Origin: Ancylobacter polymorphus
GTDB lineage: Bacteria; Pseudomonadota; Alphaproteobacteria; Rhizobiales; Xanthobacteraceae
DNA: 64,000 nt
Assembly: GCF_022836935.1 (NCBI RefSeq)
Contig: NZ_CP083239.1
Coordinates: forward strand, 1,553,501-1,617,500
Direction of reading: 5' to 3'
The notes under the pieces were generated by a model. It was not told the origin of the DNA and did not search any database. It saw nothing but the letters and a program-made list of their open reading frames with translations. Below are positions 1 through 10,510 of this stretch, piece after piece. A program made the translations under genes and the position numbers. The first letter of the stretch is position 1, and each line of letters begins with the position of its first letter.

Positions 1-13
1 ATAAGCTTCGGCC

Positions 14-742
14 ATGTATCCTGACGTGGTCGGCCTTCGCAGCTTCTATGCCCAGCCCATCGGCGTGGTGACGCGCCGCCTTGTCGGCCGCGCCATTCGC
101 GCCCGCGCCGGCAACATGCGCGGGCTTTCCGTTCTCGGCATGGGCTATGCCACGCCCTATCTCGGCATGTTCCGCGAGGAATGCGAGCGCGCCCTCGCCT
201 TCATGCCGGGCGCGCAGGGGGTGACGCGCTGGCCCTCGGCGGCGCCGACGCTGGCCGCGCTGGTGGACGAGACCGAACTGCCGCTGCGCGCCGGCATGAT
301 TGACCGGGTCATCGCCGTGCATCTTTTGGAGATGACGCCCGATGCCGGCGAGGTTCTGCGCGAGGTGTGGCGGGTGCTGGCGCCGGGCGGGCGGCTGATC
401 TGCGTGGTGCCGAGCCGGCGCGGCGTGTGGGCGCGCACCGAGAACAACCCGTTCGGCCATGGGCGCCCCTTCTCGCGCACCCAGATCACGGATCTGTTGC
501 GCGGCGCGCTGTTCACGCCCGTGGGCTGGGACGAGGCGCTCTATATGCCGCCGGTGCCGCGCAACTGGTTCCTGCGCTCGGCCGTGGCGTGGGAGCGCGT
601 GGGCGCCACGCTGGCGCTGCCCTTTGCCGGCGTGCACGTCGTCGAGGCGACGAAGCAGGTCTACAAGCCGGTCCCCACCAAGCGCCGCGCCCGCCTGACC
701 GTGTTCGAGCCCGTGATGGCGCCGCAGCCGATGGGGGGGTGA
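14..742 (+). CDS. Class I SAM-dependent methyltransferase
   Basis: Predicted cytosolic methyltransferase of 242 residues; the substrate cannot be read from sequence. A glycine-containing SAM-binding loop is visible at about residues 40-51 (VLGMGYATPYLG). A methyltransferase_11-like strand follows at 121-133 (VLAPGGRLICVVP), then a conserved NPFGHGRPFS stretch near 145-154. The N-terminus (MYPDVVGLRSFYAQPLG-like) matches the usual start of a methyltransferase often found beside gloB in Hyphomicrobiales, so I take it as complete. The window edge hides its upstream neighbour. No signal peptide is apparent. Codon use is GC-rich like the core genes here. Confidence 0.8.
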   Translation: MYPDVVGLRSFYAQPIGVVTRRLVGRAIRARAGNMRGLSVLGMGYATPYLGMFREECERALAFMPGAQGVTRWPSAAPTLAALVDETELPLRAGMIDRVIAVHLLEMTPDAGEVLREVWRVLAPGGRLICVVPSRRGVWARTENNPFGHGRPFSRTQITDLLRGALFTPVGWDEALYMPPVPRNWFLRSAVAWERVGATLALPFAGVHVVEATKQVYKPVPTKRRARLTVFEPVMAPQPMGG

Positions 743-802
743 AGGGGTACGGGCTTCGACCATGAATGGTATCTTGCGCAAAATCAGTTCTAGGAGTGTC
801 TG

Positions 803-1669
803 ATGGGCGAGGCAAAGCGGCGCAGGGCAATCGATCCTAGGCACGGGAAGCCATGGCGTGGCCTGGTTGTGTCGCCTCCCATCGAATCTTCCGGCAATCG
901 ACTTCTGATGAAGTCGGGCGCTCTCGATCCGCAGGAGCTTCGATCAAATCTCCTTTTCTGGGACCGACTGGATTTTCCTGAACAGAACATTATTCATATC
1001 GGATTGGATAATGACGCTCAGTTTCTGGAAGAAGCAGGGGTGCTACAGAGATCAAAAGTGCTCTTTTCCGGCAGTGGCGACATGGCAGAGATATATAGGA
1101 ATCTTCATGTCGAAGCCTTTCGTCGGCTTGATCAAGAGAAGCCAGGTCGATGGAGTCTAGCCACCGGAGAGCGCTCTATTTCATTCGGAGATCATGCGCT
1201 TCAGCAGGGTAGGGGCGCGCTTGTTCGATTGTATGGCGCGATCCCGGTTCCTGATAAAGATGTTCCTCTTGCAGATATTCTGGAATTCCGACTGCGTCGC
1301 AGCGACGAGTTGCTCGCACTCCGAACCCATCTGGAGTCCGTTTATCAGCGTGTTATAAGCGCAGGAGATGGTGAGCTGGCTTGGAATACGGAGGTCGAAG
1401 CGCTGCAGCGAGCCATCCAAGATCACATAAAGACTTCAAGAGAGACAAGTTTTCGTCTCCGCCTAGCGGATATAAGCGCCAGCTTGAATTTGCTTCCAAT
1501 AGGGGCCAGTGCAATTACGGCCTATTCTACTGGGCTGCCTATGGTGCCCTCGCTGGTAGCGGGTGCTATGCTAGGTATCAGTCTGGACGTGGGTGCCGCC
1601 CTCAAACGGCATCGGGCGTCTCCAACTCCTTTCCAATATGTCACCTCTTATCATCAAGAGGTCTTTTGA
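803..1669 (+). CDS. Uncharacterised protein, DUF6236-like, MGEAKRRR N-terminus
   Basis: 288 residues, function unknown. The middle of the protein (LDPQELRSNLLFWDRLDFP, about residues 34-52, and VPDKDVPLADILEFR further on) resembles my memory of the DUF6236 family; this is recall, not a search result. It begins MGEAKRRR, a basic N-terminal tag seen on assorted unrelated small bacterial proteins. A good ribosome site (AGGAG) lies 8 bases before the ATG. No signal peptide is seen; a moderately hydrophobic stretch occurs near residues 230-265. Base composition is clearly more AT-rich than the flanking genes, which suggests horizontal acquisition. It ends 7 bp before the convergent metW stop. Confidence 0.7.
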   Translation: MGEAKRRRAIDPRHGKPWRGLVVSPPIESSGNRLLMKSGALDPQELRSNLLFWDRLDFPEQNIIHIGLDNDAQFLEEAGVLQRSKVLFSGSGDMAEIYRNLHVEAFRRLDQEKPGRWSLATGERSISFGDHALQQGRGALVRLYGAIPVPDKDVPLADILEFRLRRSDELLALRTHLESVYQRVISAGDGELAWNTEVEALQRAIQDHIKTSRETSFRLRLADISASLNLLPIGASAITAYSTGLPMVPSLVAGAMLGISLDVGAALKRHRASPTPFQYVTSYHQEVF

Positions 1670-1676
1670 TCCCCGC

Positions 1677-2330
1677 TCACCCCTTCCGCGACAGCAGGAA
1701 CACCGCCTGTTCGCCGAGCAGGTTCCACACTGCCCAGGGCAGGTTGAAGCGCACCGGGTGGCCATAGCCGTTGAGCGCGGCGGCGCGGTCGATGCGGGCA
1801 CCCACCTCTTCCACCAGCGCGACGAAGTCGCGGATGGTGCAGAAATGGATGTTGGGCGTGTCGTACCAGCTGTAGGGCAGATTTTCCGTGCTCGGCATCC
1901 GCCCGTTCAGCAACAGGTCGAGCCGCATCCGCCAGAAGCCGAAATTGGGGAAGGAGACGATGGCGTGGCTGCCGACCCGTAGCATCTGCTCCAGCACCCA
2001 TTTCGGCCGGCGCGTCGCCTGGATGGTCTGGGAGAGGATGACATAGTCGAAGGAATTGTCGGGATAGTCGGCGAGGTCGACATCGGCGTCGCCCTGGATG
2101 ATGGGAAGACCGCGCGCCACGCCGGCATTCACCCCCTCGCGCGACAGCTCGATGCCGCGCGCGTCGCAGCCGCGCGTGGTGGCGAGCAGTTCCAGCAATT
2201 CGCCGTCGCCCGAGCCGACATCGAGCACGCGCGAGCCCGGCCGTACCATGTCGGCGATGAGCAGCAGGTCGACACGCTTGCCGGAGGCCGCCCGCGCGGC
2301 TTCGCTCATGGTGCGGTCGCGCGCGGTCAT
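1677..2330 (-). CDS. metW: Methionine biosynthesis protein MetW
   Basis: MetW is a SAM-methyltransferase-fold protein required with MetX for homoserine O-acylation in many proteobacteria. This one has 217 residues, the usual length. The SAM loop VLDVGSGDGELL is near residues 35-46, and the family motif FPNFGFWRMRL follows near 130. The ATG overlaps the metX TGA by one base (TGATG), so the two genes are translationally coupled and co-transcribed from the metX promoter. I preferred this ATG to a GTG one codon upstream because of the coupling. It converges on the orphan gene ending at 1669. Confidence 0.93.
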   Translation of the reverse strand: MTARDRTMSEAARAASGKRVDLLLIADMVRPGSRVLDVGSGDGELLELLATTRGCDARGIELSREGVNAGVARGLPIIQGDADVDLADYPDNSFDYVILSQTIQATRRPKWVLEQMLRVGSHAIVSFPNFGFWRMRLDLLLNGRMPSTENLPYSWYDTPNIHFCTIRDFVALVEEVGARIDRAAALNGYGHPVRFNLPWAVWNLLGEQAVFLLSRKG

Positions 2331-3517
2331 CACGTCACTCCCACGGCGCGCGCGGCGGAATCGATGAAACCGCGCGTGATGGCGAAGAATTCCGGCTCGT
2401 CGAGCAGGAAGGAATCGTGGCCCTTGTCGCTCTCGATCTCGGCAAAGGAGACCTGGGCGCCCGCCGCGTTAAGCGCGTGGACGATGGCGCGCGAATCCGC
2501 CGTGGTGAACAGCCAGTCGGAGGTGAAGGAGACGAGGCAGAAGCGGGTCGTCGTGCCCCGGAAGGCATTGGCCAGGACGCCGCCATACTCCCCGGCGAGG
2601 TCGAAATAATCCATGGCGCGGGTGACATAGAGATAGGAATTGGCGTCGAAGCGGTCGACGAAGGCCTCGCCCTGGTGGCGCAGATAGCTCTCCACCTGAA
2701 AGTCGGCGTCGAAGGAAAAGGTGTGCCCGTCGCGGTCCTGCAGCCGCCGGCCGAATTTCCGGTGCAGCGAGGAATCCGACATATAGGTGATGTGCGCGGC
2801 CATGCGCGCCACAGCGAGGCCACGGCGCGGGCTGGTGCCCTCGGTGAGATAGCGCCCGCCGCGCCATTCCGGATCGGCCATGACAGCTTGGCGACCGACC
2901 TCGTGAAAGGCGATGTTCTGTGCCGAATGGCGCGCGGCGGTGGCGATGGGCATGGCGGCGAAGACGCGCTCGGGATAGCTCGCCGCCCATTGCAGAACCT
3001 GCATCCCGCCCATGGAGCCGCCGACCACGGCCAGCAACTTCTCGATGCCGAGATGGTCGATGAGCATGGCCTGCGCCCGCACCATGTCGCGAATGGTCAC
3101 GACCGGCAGGTCAAGCCCATAGGGCTGGCCGGTGGCCGGATTGGTGGAGGAGGGGCCGGTGGTGCCGAGACAGCCACCGAGCACATTTGAGGCGATGACG
3201 AAGAAGCGCTCGGTGTCGATCGGCTTGCCCGGCCCGACCAGCGTCTCCCACCAGCCCGGCTTGCCGGTGACGGGGTGGACATTGGCCGCGTGCTGGTCGC
3301 CGGACAGCGCGTGGCAGAGCAGGATGGCGTTGGAGCGCGCCGCGTTCAGCGTGCCATAGGTCTGGTAGGCGATCTGGAACGGGGTCAGGACGCCGCCGGC
3401 ATCGAGGGCGAGCGGCTTGTCGGCGCCGAAGCGTACCACGGCGGAATGCGGATGGTCCGCTTCGCCGCGGGCGGCTTCGTAGGCCGGAAGATCGCGCAGG
3501 GCCGTGGTGTCGGACAT
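2330..3517 (-). CDS. metX: Homoserine O-acetyltransferase MetX
   Basis: Alpha/beta-hydrolase-fold enzyme transferring an acyl group (acetyl, possibly succinyl) from acyl-CoA to homoserine, the first committed step of methionine synthesis in the cytosol. The 395-residue protein has the nucleophile elbow GGSMGG with Ser168, and the likely triad partners Asp334 (FTSDW) and His367 (KGHDS). An in-frame ATG four codons upstream (3529) exists, but it falls inside a repeated operator-like box, so the ATG at 3517 (MSDTTAL) is more likely. metW follows with overlapping stop and start. Control is probably through the promoter and tandem boxes at 3524-3589. Confidence 0.95.
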   Translation of the reverse strand: MSDTTALRDLPAYEAARGEADHPHSAVVRFGADKPLALDAGGVLTPFQIAYQTYGTLNAARSNAILLCHALSGDQHAANVHPVTGKPGWWETLVGPGKPIDTERFFVIASNVLGGCLGTTGPSSTNPATGQPYGLDLPVVTIRDMVRAQAMLIDHLGIEKLLAVVGGSMGGMQVLQWAASYPERVFAAMPIATAARHSAQNIAFHEVGRQAVMADPEWRGGRYLTEGTSPRRGLAVARMAAHITYMSDSSLHRKFGRRLQDRDGHTFSFDADFQVESYLRHQGEAFVDRFDANSYLYVTRAMDYFDLAGEYGGVLANAFRGTTTRFCLVSFTSDWLFTTADSRAIVHALNAAGAQVSFAEIESDKGHDSFLLDEPEFFAITRGFIDSAARAVGVT

Positions 3518-3523
3518 GGGAAC

Positions 3524-3559
3524 CGTCATACCGGACGAAGAGTTCGTTATACCGGACGA
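3524..3559. promoter_or_regulatory. Two tandem operator-like boxes before metX
   Basis: CGTCATACCGGACGA (3524-3538) and CGTTATACCGGACGA (3545-3559) are a 15-bp direct repeat with one difference, spaced exactly 21 bp, or two helical turns. Each unit is also a partial palindrome (CGTC-N6-GACG in the first). They lie between the predicted metX start site and its ATG, a position suited to repression. The binding protein is unknown; an ArsR-family methionine regulator of the SahR/SamR kind is only a guess. Confidence 0.6.
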
Positions 3560-3560
3560 T

Positions 3561-3589
3561 GCGATGATCCCACAGCCGGCACTTGTCAA
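3561..3589 (-). promoter_or_regulatory. Candidate sigma-70 promoter for metX-metW
   Basis: On the minus strand a perfect -35 TTGACA (3584-3589) is followed after 17 bp by CATCGC (3561-3566), a weak -10. Transcription would start near 3553, just at the first tandem box, leaving a leader of roughly 35 nt. Confidence 0.45.
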
Positions 3590-3611
3590 TAGAGCGCTGC
3601 GTCAGATTTTG
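3583..3611 (+). promoter_or_regulatory. Candidate promoter for the chorismate mutase cluster
   Basis: TTGTCA (3583-3588), a 17-bp spacer and ATTTTG (3606-3611). Its -35 overlaps the minus-strand -35 of metX, so the two divergent promoters would compete for polymerase. Confidence 0.4.
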
Positions 3612-3650
3612 CTTTGCGCGGCGCCCGCGTGAGGTTTACGACAAGCCGCC

Positions 3651-4583
3651 ATGGACATGAAGGCCCACACTCAGGACGCGCCGCAAAGGGCGGTTTCTCC
3701 GGCTTCCGACGCCGCCGCGCCGGATCTCGGCAGCCTGCGCGCGGAGATCGACCGCATCGATGCTCAGATGCACGCGCTTTTGATCGAGCGCAGCCAGATC
3801 ATCGACCGGCTGGTGGCGGTGAAGCGGGCGCAGGGCAGCGAGAGCGGCTCGGCCTTCCGTCCAGCGCGCGAGGCCTCCATGATGCGTCGGCTGGTGGATC
3901 GCCATCGCGGGATTCTGCCGCTCGACACGGTCGAGGGCATCTGGCGGGTCATCATCTCCACCTTCACCTATGTGCAGGCGCCTTACGCGGTGCATGCCGA
4001 TCTCGCCTCGGGCGAGGCGGCGATGCGCGACGCGTCGCGCTTCCATTTCGGCTTCACCGTCCCCTTCATCGGCCATATGGGCGCTTCCGGCGTGGTGGCG
4101 GCGGTGGCGCGCTCGCGTGGCGATCTGGGCCTGGTGCCGGCCTTCGCCTCGCCCTCCGCCGGTGCCTGGTGGACGGCGCTGGAAGGCCCCCACACGCCGA
4201 AGATCATCGCCCGTCTGCCCTTCGTCGAGCGCGCCGACCACCCCGCCGGCCTGCCGGTGTTCTGCATCGCTCATCCGGTGACGGATGGGGCGGTGACGGA
4301 AGTGGAGGCGTGGAGCCTGCATGTTTCCGGCTGGAACGCCCAGGCGGCGCGGGCGCTGGCGCCGCTGGCCGATGTGATCGCCGTGCCCGACCGCGGCCTT
4401 GACGGGGCGGCGCTGCTCGCCTCCATTCCGGTCGGCGGGGCGGTCAGCCTCGACACCGTGCTGGCGGCACTACGCGAAAGCGGCGCCTCTGTGCGCGCGG
4501 CGGCCCTCGTCGGCAGCCATGCCAGCCGCTATACCCATGCACCGGCGCTCCACGCGCCCGTCACCCACGCGCCGACGGTCTGA
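3651..4583 (+). CDS. Chorismate mutase (AroQ-type) with long C-terminal domain
   Basis: Converts chorismate to prephenate for Phe/Tyr synthesis. An AroQ helical domain occupies about residues 27-112, with basic residues in the expected places (Arg30, Arg47, Lys58, Arg70). The remaining 200 residues have no catalytic motif I recognise. Their layout ([14 protein letters not shown], then GDLGLVPAF) faintly recalls a decayed prephenate dehydratase fold, which is speculation. It is first in a rightward cluster with hisC and tyrC, an arrangement common in Hyphomicrobiales. The ATG at 3651 or the one at 3657 could be used; no strong ribosome site distinguishes them. Confidence 0.85.
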   Translation: MDMKAHTQDAPQRAVSPASDAAAPDLGSLRAEIDRIDAQMHALLIERSQIIDRLVAVKRAQGSESGSAFRPAREASMMRRLVDRHRGILPLDTVEGIWRVIISTFTYVQAPYAVHADLASGEAAMRDASRFHFGFTVPFIGHMGASGVVAAVARSRGDLGLVPAFASPSAGAWWTALEGPHTPKIIARLPFVERADHPAGLPVFCIAHPVTDGAVTEVEAWSLHVSGWNAQAARALAPLADVIAVPDRGLDGAALLASIPVGGAVSLDTVLAALRESGASVRAAALVGSHASRYTHAPALHAPVTHAPTV

Positions 4584-4654
4584 CCCCGGCGCCTTTCCTC
4601 CTCTTCTCGTCGCGATCTCCTTCTTCTCTCGACCGCCTCCCTTGGAGCCCCGTC

Positions 4655-5779
4655 ATGTCGACCGCCCCCCGCCCCAACCGTCCCGTCCCGCGCGCCGGCG
4701 TTCTGGCGATCGAGGCCTATGTGCCGGGCAAGTCGCAGGGCGGCCCGGGGGTGAAGGTGCATAAGCTCTCGGCCAATGAGAACCCGCTCGGCCCCAGCCC
4801 GAAGGCGGTCGCCGCCTTCCAGTCGGCGAACGCGCTGGAGCTTTATCCCGACGGCTCGTCCACCAAGCTGCGCGAGGCCATCGCCGCGCAATATGGGCTT
4901 GATCCCACACGCATCGTCTGCGGCACCGGCTCGGACGAGCTGTTGATGCTGACCGCCGCTGCCTTTGCCGGGCCGGGCGACGAGGTGCTGTATTCCCAGC
5001 ACGGCTTCCTCGTCTACCGCATCGCCGCGCTGGCGGCAGGGGCGACGCCCGTGGTGGCGCCGGAGAAGGACTACCGCAGCGATGTCGACGCGCTGCTGGC
5101 GGCCGTGACCGAGAAGACCCGCGTGGTCTTCCTCGCCAACCCCAACAACCCGACCGGCACCTATCTGCCCTTCGACGAGGTGAAGCGGCTGCAGCGCGGC
5201 CTGCCGCCTTATGTGCTGCTGGCGCTCGACGCCGCCTATGCCGAATATGTCCGCCGCAACGATTATGAGGCGGGCATCGAGCTGGTGGCGACCTGCTCGA
5301 ACGTCGTCATGCTGCGCACCTTCTCCAAGATTTACGGGCTCGCGGCGCTGCGGGTCGGCTGGCTGTACGGGCCGGCCGAGGTCGCGGACGCAATCAACCG
5401 CATTCGCGGGGCGTTCAACGTTTCCGCCCCCGGCCTCGCCGCCGCCGTGGCGGCCATCGAGGACACGGTGCATGTCGAGCAGGCGGTGGCGCATAACGAG
5501 ACTTGGCTCCCCTGGCTGGCGCAGGAACTCACCGCGCTTGGGCTGACCGTGACGCCGAGCGTCACCAATTTCCTGCTGGTGCATTTCCCGCAGACCCCCG
5601 GCCGCACGGCGAAGGAGGCGGACGCCTTCCTCAGCCAGCGTGGGCTGATCCTGCGGCGGGTGGACTCCTACGGCCTACCGGACGCGCTGCGCGTGACCAT
5701 CGGCACCGAGGAGGCAAATCGCTTGCTGGTGGAGGCGCTGAAGGCGTTCATGGGCGGGGAGGCGGGCCATGGTGCTTGA
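4655..5779 (+). CDS. hisC: Histidinol-phosphate / aromatic aminotransferase HisC
   Basis: PLP-dependent class I/II aminotransferase of 374 residues. Lys225 in [14 protein letters not shown] is the Schiff-base lysine; the N-terminal [13 protein letters not shown] and central NPNNPTGTY motifs are typical of HisC. Its position between chorismate mutase and tyrC suggests a role on aromatic keto acids or prephenate as well as, or instead of, imidazole-acetol phosphate. In related genomes this copy is often called hisC2. Its end overlaps the tyrC start by 11 bp, so the genes form one transcript. Confidence 0.93.
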   Translation: MSTAPRPNRPVPRAGVLAIEAYVPGKSQGGPGVKVHKLSANENPLGPSPKAVAAFQSANALELYPDGSSTKLREAIAAQYGLDPTRIVCGTGSDELLMLTAAAFAGPGDEVLYSQHGFLVYRIAALAAGATPVVAPEKDYRSDVDALLAAVTEKTRVVFLANPNNPTGTYLPFDEVKRLQRGLPPYVLLALDAAYAEYVRRNDYEAGIELVATCSNVVMLRTFSKIYGLAALRVGWLYGPAEVADAINRIRGAFNVSAPGLAAAVAAIEDTVHVEQAVAHNETWLPWLAQELTALGLTVTPSVTNFLLVHFPQTPGRTAKEADAFLSQRGLILRRVDSYGLPDALRVTIGTEEANRLLVEALKAFMGGEAGHGA

Positions 5780-6704
5780 CCCGCCGCTGGCGCATCCGCT
5801 CATCGGCCGGCTGACCGTCATCGGCATCGGCCTGATCGGCTCGTCCATCCTGCGCGCGGTGAAGGCGCGCGGGCTTGCCGGCACGCTGGTCGCCTATGAT
5901 GGCGCTGCGGCGGTACGTGATCGCGTCGGTGACCTCGGCATCGCCGACCTCGTCGCCGCGACGCCGGCGCAGGCGGTGGCGGGGGCCGACATCGTCATCC
6001 TATGCGTGCCGGTGGGCGCCATGGGGGCGGTGGCGGAGGCGATCGCCCCGCATCTGAGGCCGGGCGCTATCGTCTCCGATGTCGGCTCGGTGAAGGGCGC
6101 CGTGGTGAATGCGCTGCGCGCGCATCTGCCGGCCAATGTCCACATCGTGCCCGGCCATCCCGTGGCCGGCACGGAGTATTCCGGCCCGGATGCCGGCTTC
6201 GCCACCCTGTTCAAGAATCGCTGGTCGATCCTCACCCCGCCCGAGGGCACGGACCCCGCCGCGGTGGCGGCGCTGTCCGGGCTCTGGACGGCCATGGGCG
6301 CCAATGTCGAGACGATGACGCCGGAGCACCATGACCTGGTGCTGGCCATCACCTCGCATGTGCCGCATCTCATCGCCTACAACATCGTCGGCACGGCGGC
6401 GGACCTTGAGGCGGTGACGCAGTCCGAGGTGATCAAATACTCGGCCGGCGGCTTCCGCGACTTCACCCGCATCGCCGCTTCCGACCCCACCATGTGGCGC
6501 GACGTGTTCCTCAACAACCGCGAGGCGGTGATCGAGGTGCTCGGCCGTTTCACCGAGGATTTGATCGCGCTGCAGCGGGCGATACGCTGGGCGGAGGGCG
6601 ACAAGCTGTTCGACCTGTTCACCCGCACCCGCGCCATCCGCCGTTCGATCATCGAAATCGGCCAGGAAACCGCCGCGCCGGATTTCGGCCGCTCGCACGA
6701 CTGA
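5769..6704 (+). CDS. tyrC: Prephenate/arogenate (cyclohexadienyl) dehydrogenase
   Basis: NAD(P)-dependent oxidative decarboxylation of prephenate or arogenate in tyrosine synthesis. 311 residues. The Rossmann motif GIGLIG is at 19-24, the conserved [11 protein letters not shown] segment near 128-138 carries the catalytic-type His, and SHVPHL lies near 195. The ATG overlaps the hisC end. No ACT domain follows, as is usual for the TyrC/TyrAc type. It is last in the chorismate mutase-hisC-tyrC cluster and converges on the VOC gene 20 bp away. Confidence 0.92.
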   Translation: MVLDPPLAHPLIGRLTVIGIGLIGSSILRAVKARGLAGTLVAYDGAAAVRDRVGDLGIADLVAATPAQAVAGADIVILCVPVGAMGAVAEAIAPHLRPGAIVSDVGSVKGAVVNALRAHLPANVHIVPGHPVAGTEYSGPDAGFATLFKNRWSILTPPEGTDPAAVAALSGLWTAMGANVETMTPEHHDLVLAITSHVPHLIAYNIVGTAADLEAVTQSEVIKYSAGGFRDFTRIAASDPTMWRDVFLNNREAVIEVLGRFTEDLIALQRAIRWAEGDKLFDLFTRTRAIRRSIIEIGQETAAPDFGRSHD

Positions 6705-6724
6705 GGCGCGGGGAACGCACGCGC

Positions 6725-7099
6725 CTACGGCACGTCATTGAGCGCGTAGACCCGCAGCCGGTGGCCGTCGGGATCGAGCGCCACGAAGCTGCGGCCGAAA
6801 TCGAGATCGGTCGGCGGCAGGGCGATCGCCACGCCCTTCGTCGCCCAGTTCTCATAGGCGGCGTCGACGGCAGCGGGATCGGTGACCTTGAAGCCGATTT
6901 CGTTGCCTCCGGCCCGCAGATGCGGCCGCGGCGTCACCCCGTCGCGCTGCCACAGGCCGAGCATCATGCCCGGCGCCAGCGGCAGCAGGGCGAAGGTTGC
7001 GCTTTGCTCCACCGGCGCGCGCTCCAGCAGCGCGCCATAGAAGCGGGCGCTGGCGGGTGCGTCGTTCACATAAAGAAGGATATTGCTGGCGTCGGTCAT
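6725..7099 (-). CDS. VOC (glyoxalase/bleomycin-resistance fold) family protein
   Basis: 124-residue member of the vicinal oxygen chelate superfamily with two beta-alpha-beta-beta-beta modules; IGFKV and FVALDPDGHRLRVYAL are typical strands. It lacks a signal peptide. The ATG has a GGGGGA ribosome site 7 bases upstream. It lies 55 bp downstream of a YafY-type regulator on the same strand, a pairing often seen. The substrate is unknown; enzyme, binding or drug-sequestering roles are all possible. Confidence 0.8.
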   Translation of the reverse strand: MTDASNILLYVNDAPASARFYGALLERAPVEQSATFALLPLAPGMMLGLWQRDGVTPRPHLRAGGNEIGFKVTDPAAVDAAYENWATKGVAIALPPTDLDFGRSFVALDPDGHRLRVYALNDVP

Positions 7100-7154
7100 G
7101 TCGTCCCCCGAAGAATCGAGGGGTCAGCATAGGCGGCGCTGCTGCCAGTTTATG

Positions 7155-7862
7155 TCAGCAGGGTTCGGGTCTTTCCGCAGCAGCCGCCTGCTTCGTCAGC
7201 TTCCATTGCCGGATGAGTTCCGCCCGTCGCGTGGGGTAACGCGCGTCGAGCACGTCTGCCCGCGAGATGCGGTCGGTGCGGAAGCTGCGGAACGCGCCGC
7301 GCAGTTCGCACCAACCGATGAGCAGCCGCACCTGGTCGAAAAAGGCCAGCGCGAAAGGCCAGACGGTGCGCTCGCTCGCTGTGCCGGCCGCGTCGAGATA
7401 GGCGAGGGAGAGCTTGCGCTCGGTGCGGATGGCCTTACGCAGCAGCGCCGGGTCGATGGAATCGGCGGGAATGGGGGCGCCCGGCGCCACGAACAGCGCC
7501 GAGGCCTCCATCTCGGCCCGCAGCTCCGCCGGCAGCACGGCGCCTATGCGCGCGAGCGCCGACAGTGCCGCCTCGGCCAGCGGGCCATCCGCCCGCCCTG
7601 CCACCCAGCGCGAGCCGAGCACCAGCGCCTCGATCTCCTCGGGCGGAAACATCAGCGGCGGCAGCAGGAAGCCCGGGCGCAGCACATAGCCGACCCCGGC
7701 CTCGCCCTCAATGGTCGCGCCCTGGGCCTGCAGTGTGGCGATATCACGGTAGAGGGTACGCAGGCTCACGCCGATCTCGTCGGCGAGCACGCGCCCGCTC
7801 ACCGGCTGGCGGTGGCGGCGCAGGACGTGCAGCAGATCGAACAGGCGCTCGGAGCGGGACAT
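7155..7862 (-). CDS. YafY-family transcriptional regulator (HTH + WYL)
   Basis: 235 residues. An N-terminal DeoR-like helix-turn-helix occupies about residues 5-60 (VSGRVLADEIGVSLRTLYRDI). A WYL ligand-sensing domain lies in the C-terminal half, around LSLAYLDAAG...RTVWPFALAF and LIGWCELRGAFRSFRTDRI. It is likely to control itself and the downstream VOC gene. The ligand is unknown; WYL domains are thought to bind nucleotides or nucleic acid ends. Confidence 0.87.
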   Translation of the reverse strand: MSRSERLFDLLHVLRRHRQPVSGRVLADEIGVSLRTLYRDIATLQAQGATIEGEAGVGYVLRPGFLLPPLMFPPEEIEALVLGSRWVAGRADGPLAEAALSALARIGAVLPAELRAEMEASALFVAPGAPIPADSIDPALLRKAIRTERKLSLAYLDAAGTASERTVWPFALAFFDQVRLLIGWCELRGAFRSFRTDRISRADVLDARYPTRRAELIRQWKLTKQAAAAERPEPC

Positions 7863-7894
7863 GCGCCGAGACTACTCGCATCCGCCACTGCCTG

Positions 7895-7940
7895 AAAATG
7901 GCAGCAGCGCCGCGCGGGTCTCCCCCGTGCGGCGCTGCCA
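7895..7940 (-). terminator. Intrinsic terminator of mmsA
   Basis: Read on the minus strand, a long GC-rich hairpin (arms built on TGGCAGCGCCGC and its complement) is followed by TTTTC. It starts about 18 bp beyond the mmsA stop. Confidence 0.6.
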
Positions 7941-7958
7941 GTTGCTTTGTGTCATGCG

Positions 7959-9449
<1,491 letters not shown>

Positions 9450-9489
9450 GGCGATCTCTCCTCTGGTTTTCCTGGCTGCGGTTTTGCTT

Positions 9490-9510
9490 GTTGAAAGTCG
9501 TCACTTCAAC
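9490..9510. promoter_or_regulatory. Palindrome in mmsA-lysR gap, site 1
   Basis: GTTGAA-N9-TTCAAC, a 21-bp inverted repeat 41 bp upstream of the mmsA ATG. Its size and spacing suit a LysR- or GntR-type dimer. Confidence 0.5.
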
Positions 9511-9530
9511 GACGATGTTTTCGCATCCGT

Positions 9531-9546
9531 TGTGCGGCTGCGCACA
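9531..9546. promoter_or_regulatory. Palindrome in mmsA-lysR gap, site 2
   Basis: TGTGCG-GCTG-CGCACA, a perfect 6-4-6 inverted repeat ending 19 bp before the LysR-gene ATG. It is a candidate autoregulatory site. Confidence 0.45.
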
Positions 9547-9565
9547 TTGCGATAGGCAGCATGCC

Positions 9566-10495
9566 ATGGATTGGGACCATTTGCGTATCTTCCTCGCCGT
9601 GGCGCGTGCCGGCCAGATGCTGGCGGCCGCGCGTCAGCTCGGGCTGGACCACGCCACCGTCGGTCGCCGGCTGGGGGCGCTGGAAGCGAGCCTCGGCTCC
9701 AAGCTCCTGGAGCGGCGCACCACGGGGAGCGAACTTACCCCGGCCGGGGAGCGGCTGCTGGCGCATGCCGAGCGCATCGAGACCGAGATGCTGCAGGCGC
9801 AGGCCGCGCTGGGCAATGTCGATCTCGCTCTGGCGGGCACGGTGCGGATCGGCGCTCCGGACGGCTTCGGTACCTATTTCCTCGCCCCGCGCCTCGGGCG
9901 CCTCGCGGAGGATCATCCGGGTCTGTCGATCCAGCTGGCGCCGTTGCCGCGCAGCTTCTCTCTGCCCAAGCGCGAGGTCGACATCGCGGTCACGCTGCAA
10001 CGGCCCAGCGAGGGGCGGCTGGTGGCGCGCAAGCTCACCGACTACACGCTCGGGGTCTATGCGGCGCGGGACTATCTCGCCCGCACCGGACCCATAGGGA
10101 CCCTGCGCGATGTCACCGGGCGGCTGATCGTCACCTATGTGCCCGATCTCGTCTATTCGCCGGCGCTCGACTATTTCGAAGTGTTCCGCGAGGTCGAGGC
10201 GCGCCGCCTGGAATGCGCCAGCGTGGTGGGGCAGATGGAGGCGGTGCGGGCCGGAGGCGGCATCGGCATCCTGCACGACTACGCCGCGTTGGCGCATCCC
10301 GAGCTGGTGCGGCTGCTGCCGGACCTGAGCTTCCGCCGGTCCTACTGGCTGGTCACCCATGCGGATATCCGCGACCTCCGACGCATCCGCACGGTGGAGG
10401 ATTTCATCGCCGGCGCGGTGCGCACGGCGCGGGCGGGCTTCACCTGCGAGCCGGTTGCCGCGCCGCAGGACGAGGAAGCGCCGGCGGAGGCCTGA
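9566..10495 (+). CDS. LysR-family transcriptional regulator
   Basis: 309 residues. An N-terminal winged helix (MDWDHLRIFLAVARAGQ; helix-turn-helix AARQLGLDHATVGRRLGALE) is followed by a periplasmic-binding-like effector domain from about residue 90. An earlier in-frame start would add 26 unconserved residues, so the ATG at 9566 is chosen. Divergence from mmsA points to control of methylmalonate semialdehyde or valine breakdown; the effector is unknown. It converges on the MerR gene 15 bp away. Confidence 0.88.
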   Translation: MDWDHLRIFLAVARAGQMLAAARQLGLDHATVGRRLGALEASLGSKLLERRTTGSELTPAGERLLAHAERIETEMLQAQAALGNVDLALAGTVRIGAPDGFGTYFLAPRLGRLAEDHPGLSIQLAPLPRSFSLPKREVDIAVTLQRPSEGRLVARKLTDYTLGVYAARDYLARTGPIGTLRDVTGRLIVTYVPDLVYSPALDYFEVFREVEARRLECASVVGQMEAVRAGGGIGILHDYAALAHPELVRLLPDLSFRRSYWLVTHADIRDLRRIRTVEDFIAGAVRTARAGFTCEPVAAPQDEEAPAEA

Positions 10496-10510
10496 GCCGG
10501 CCTTTCCCGG

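Noticed and set aside
3518..3650. SAM-II riboswitch before metX
   Set aside because: SAM-II elements precede metX/metA in many relatives, but the predicted leader is only about 35 nt and lacks the conserved pseudoknot core.
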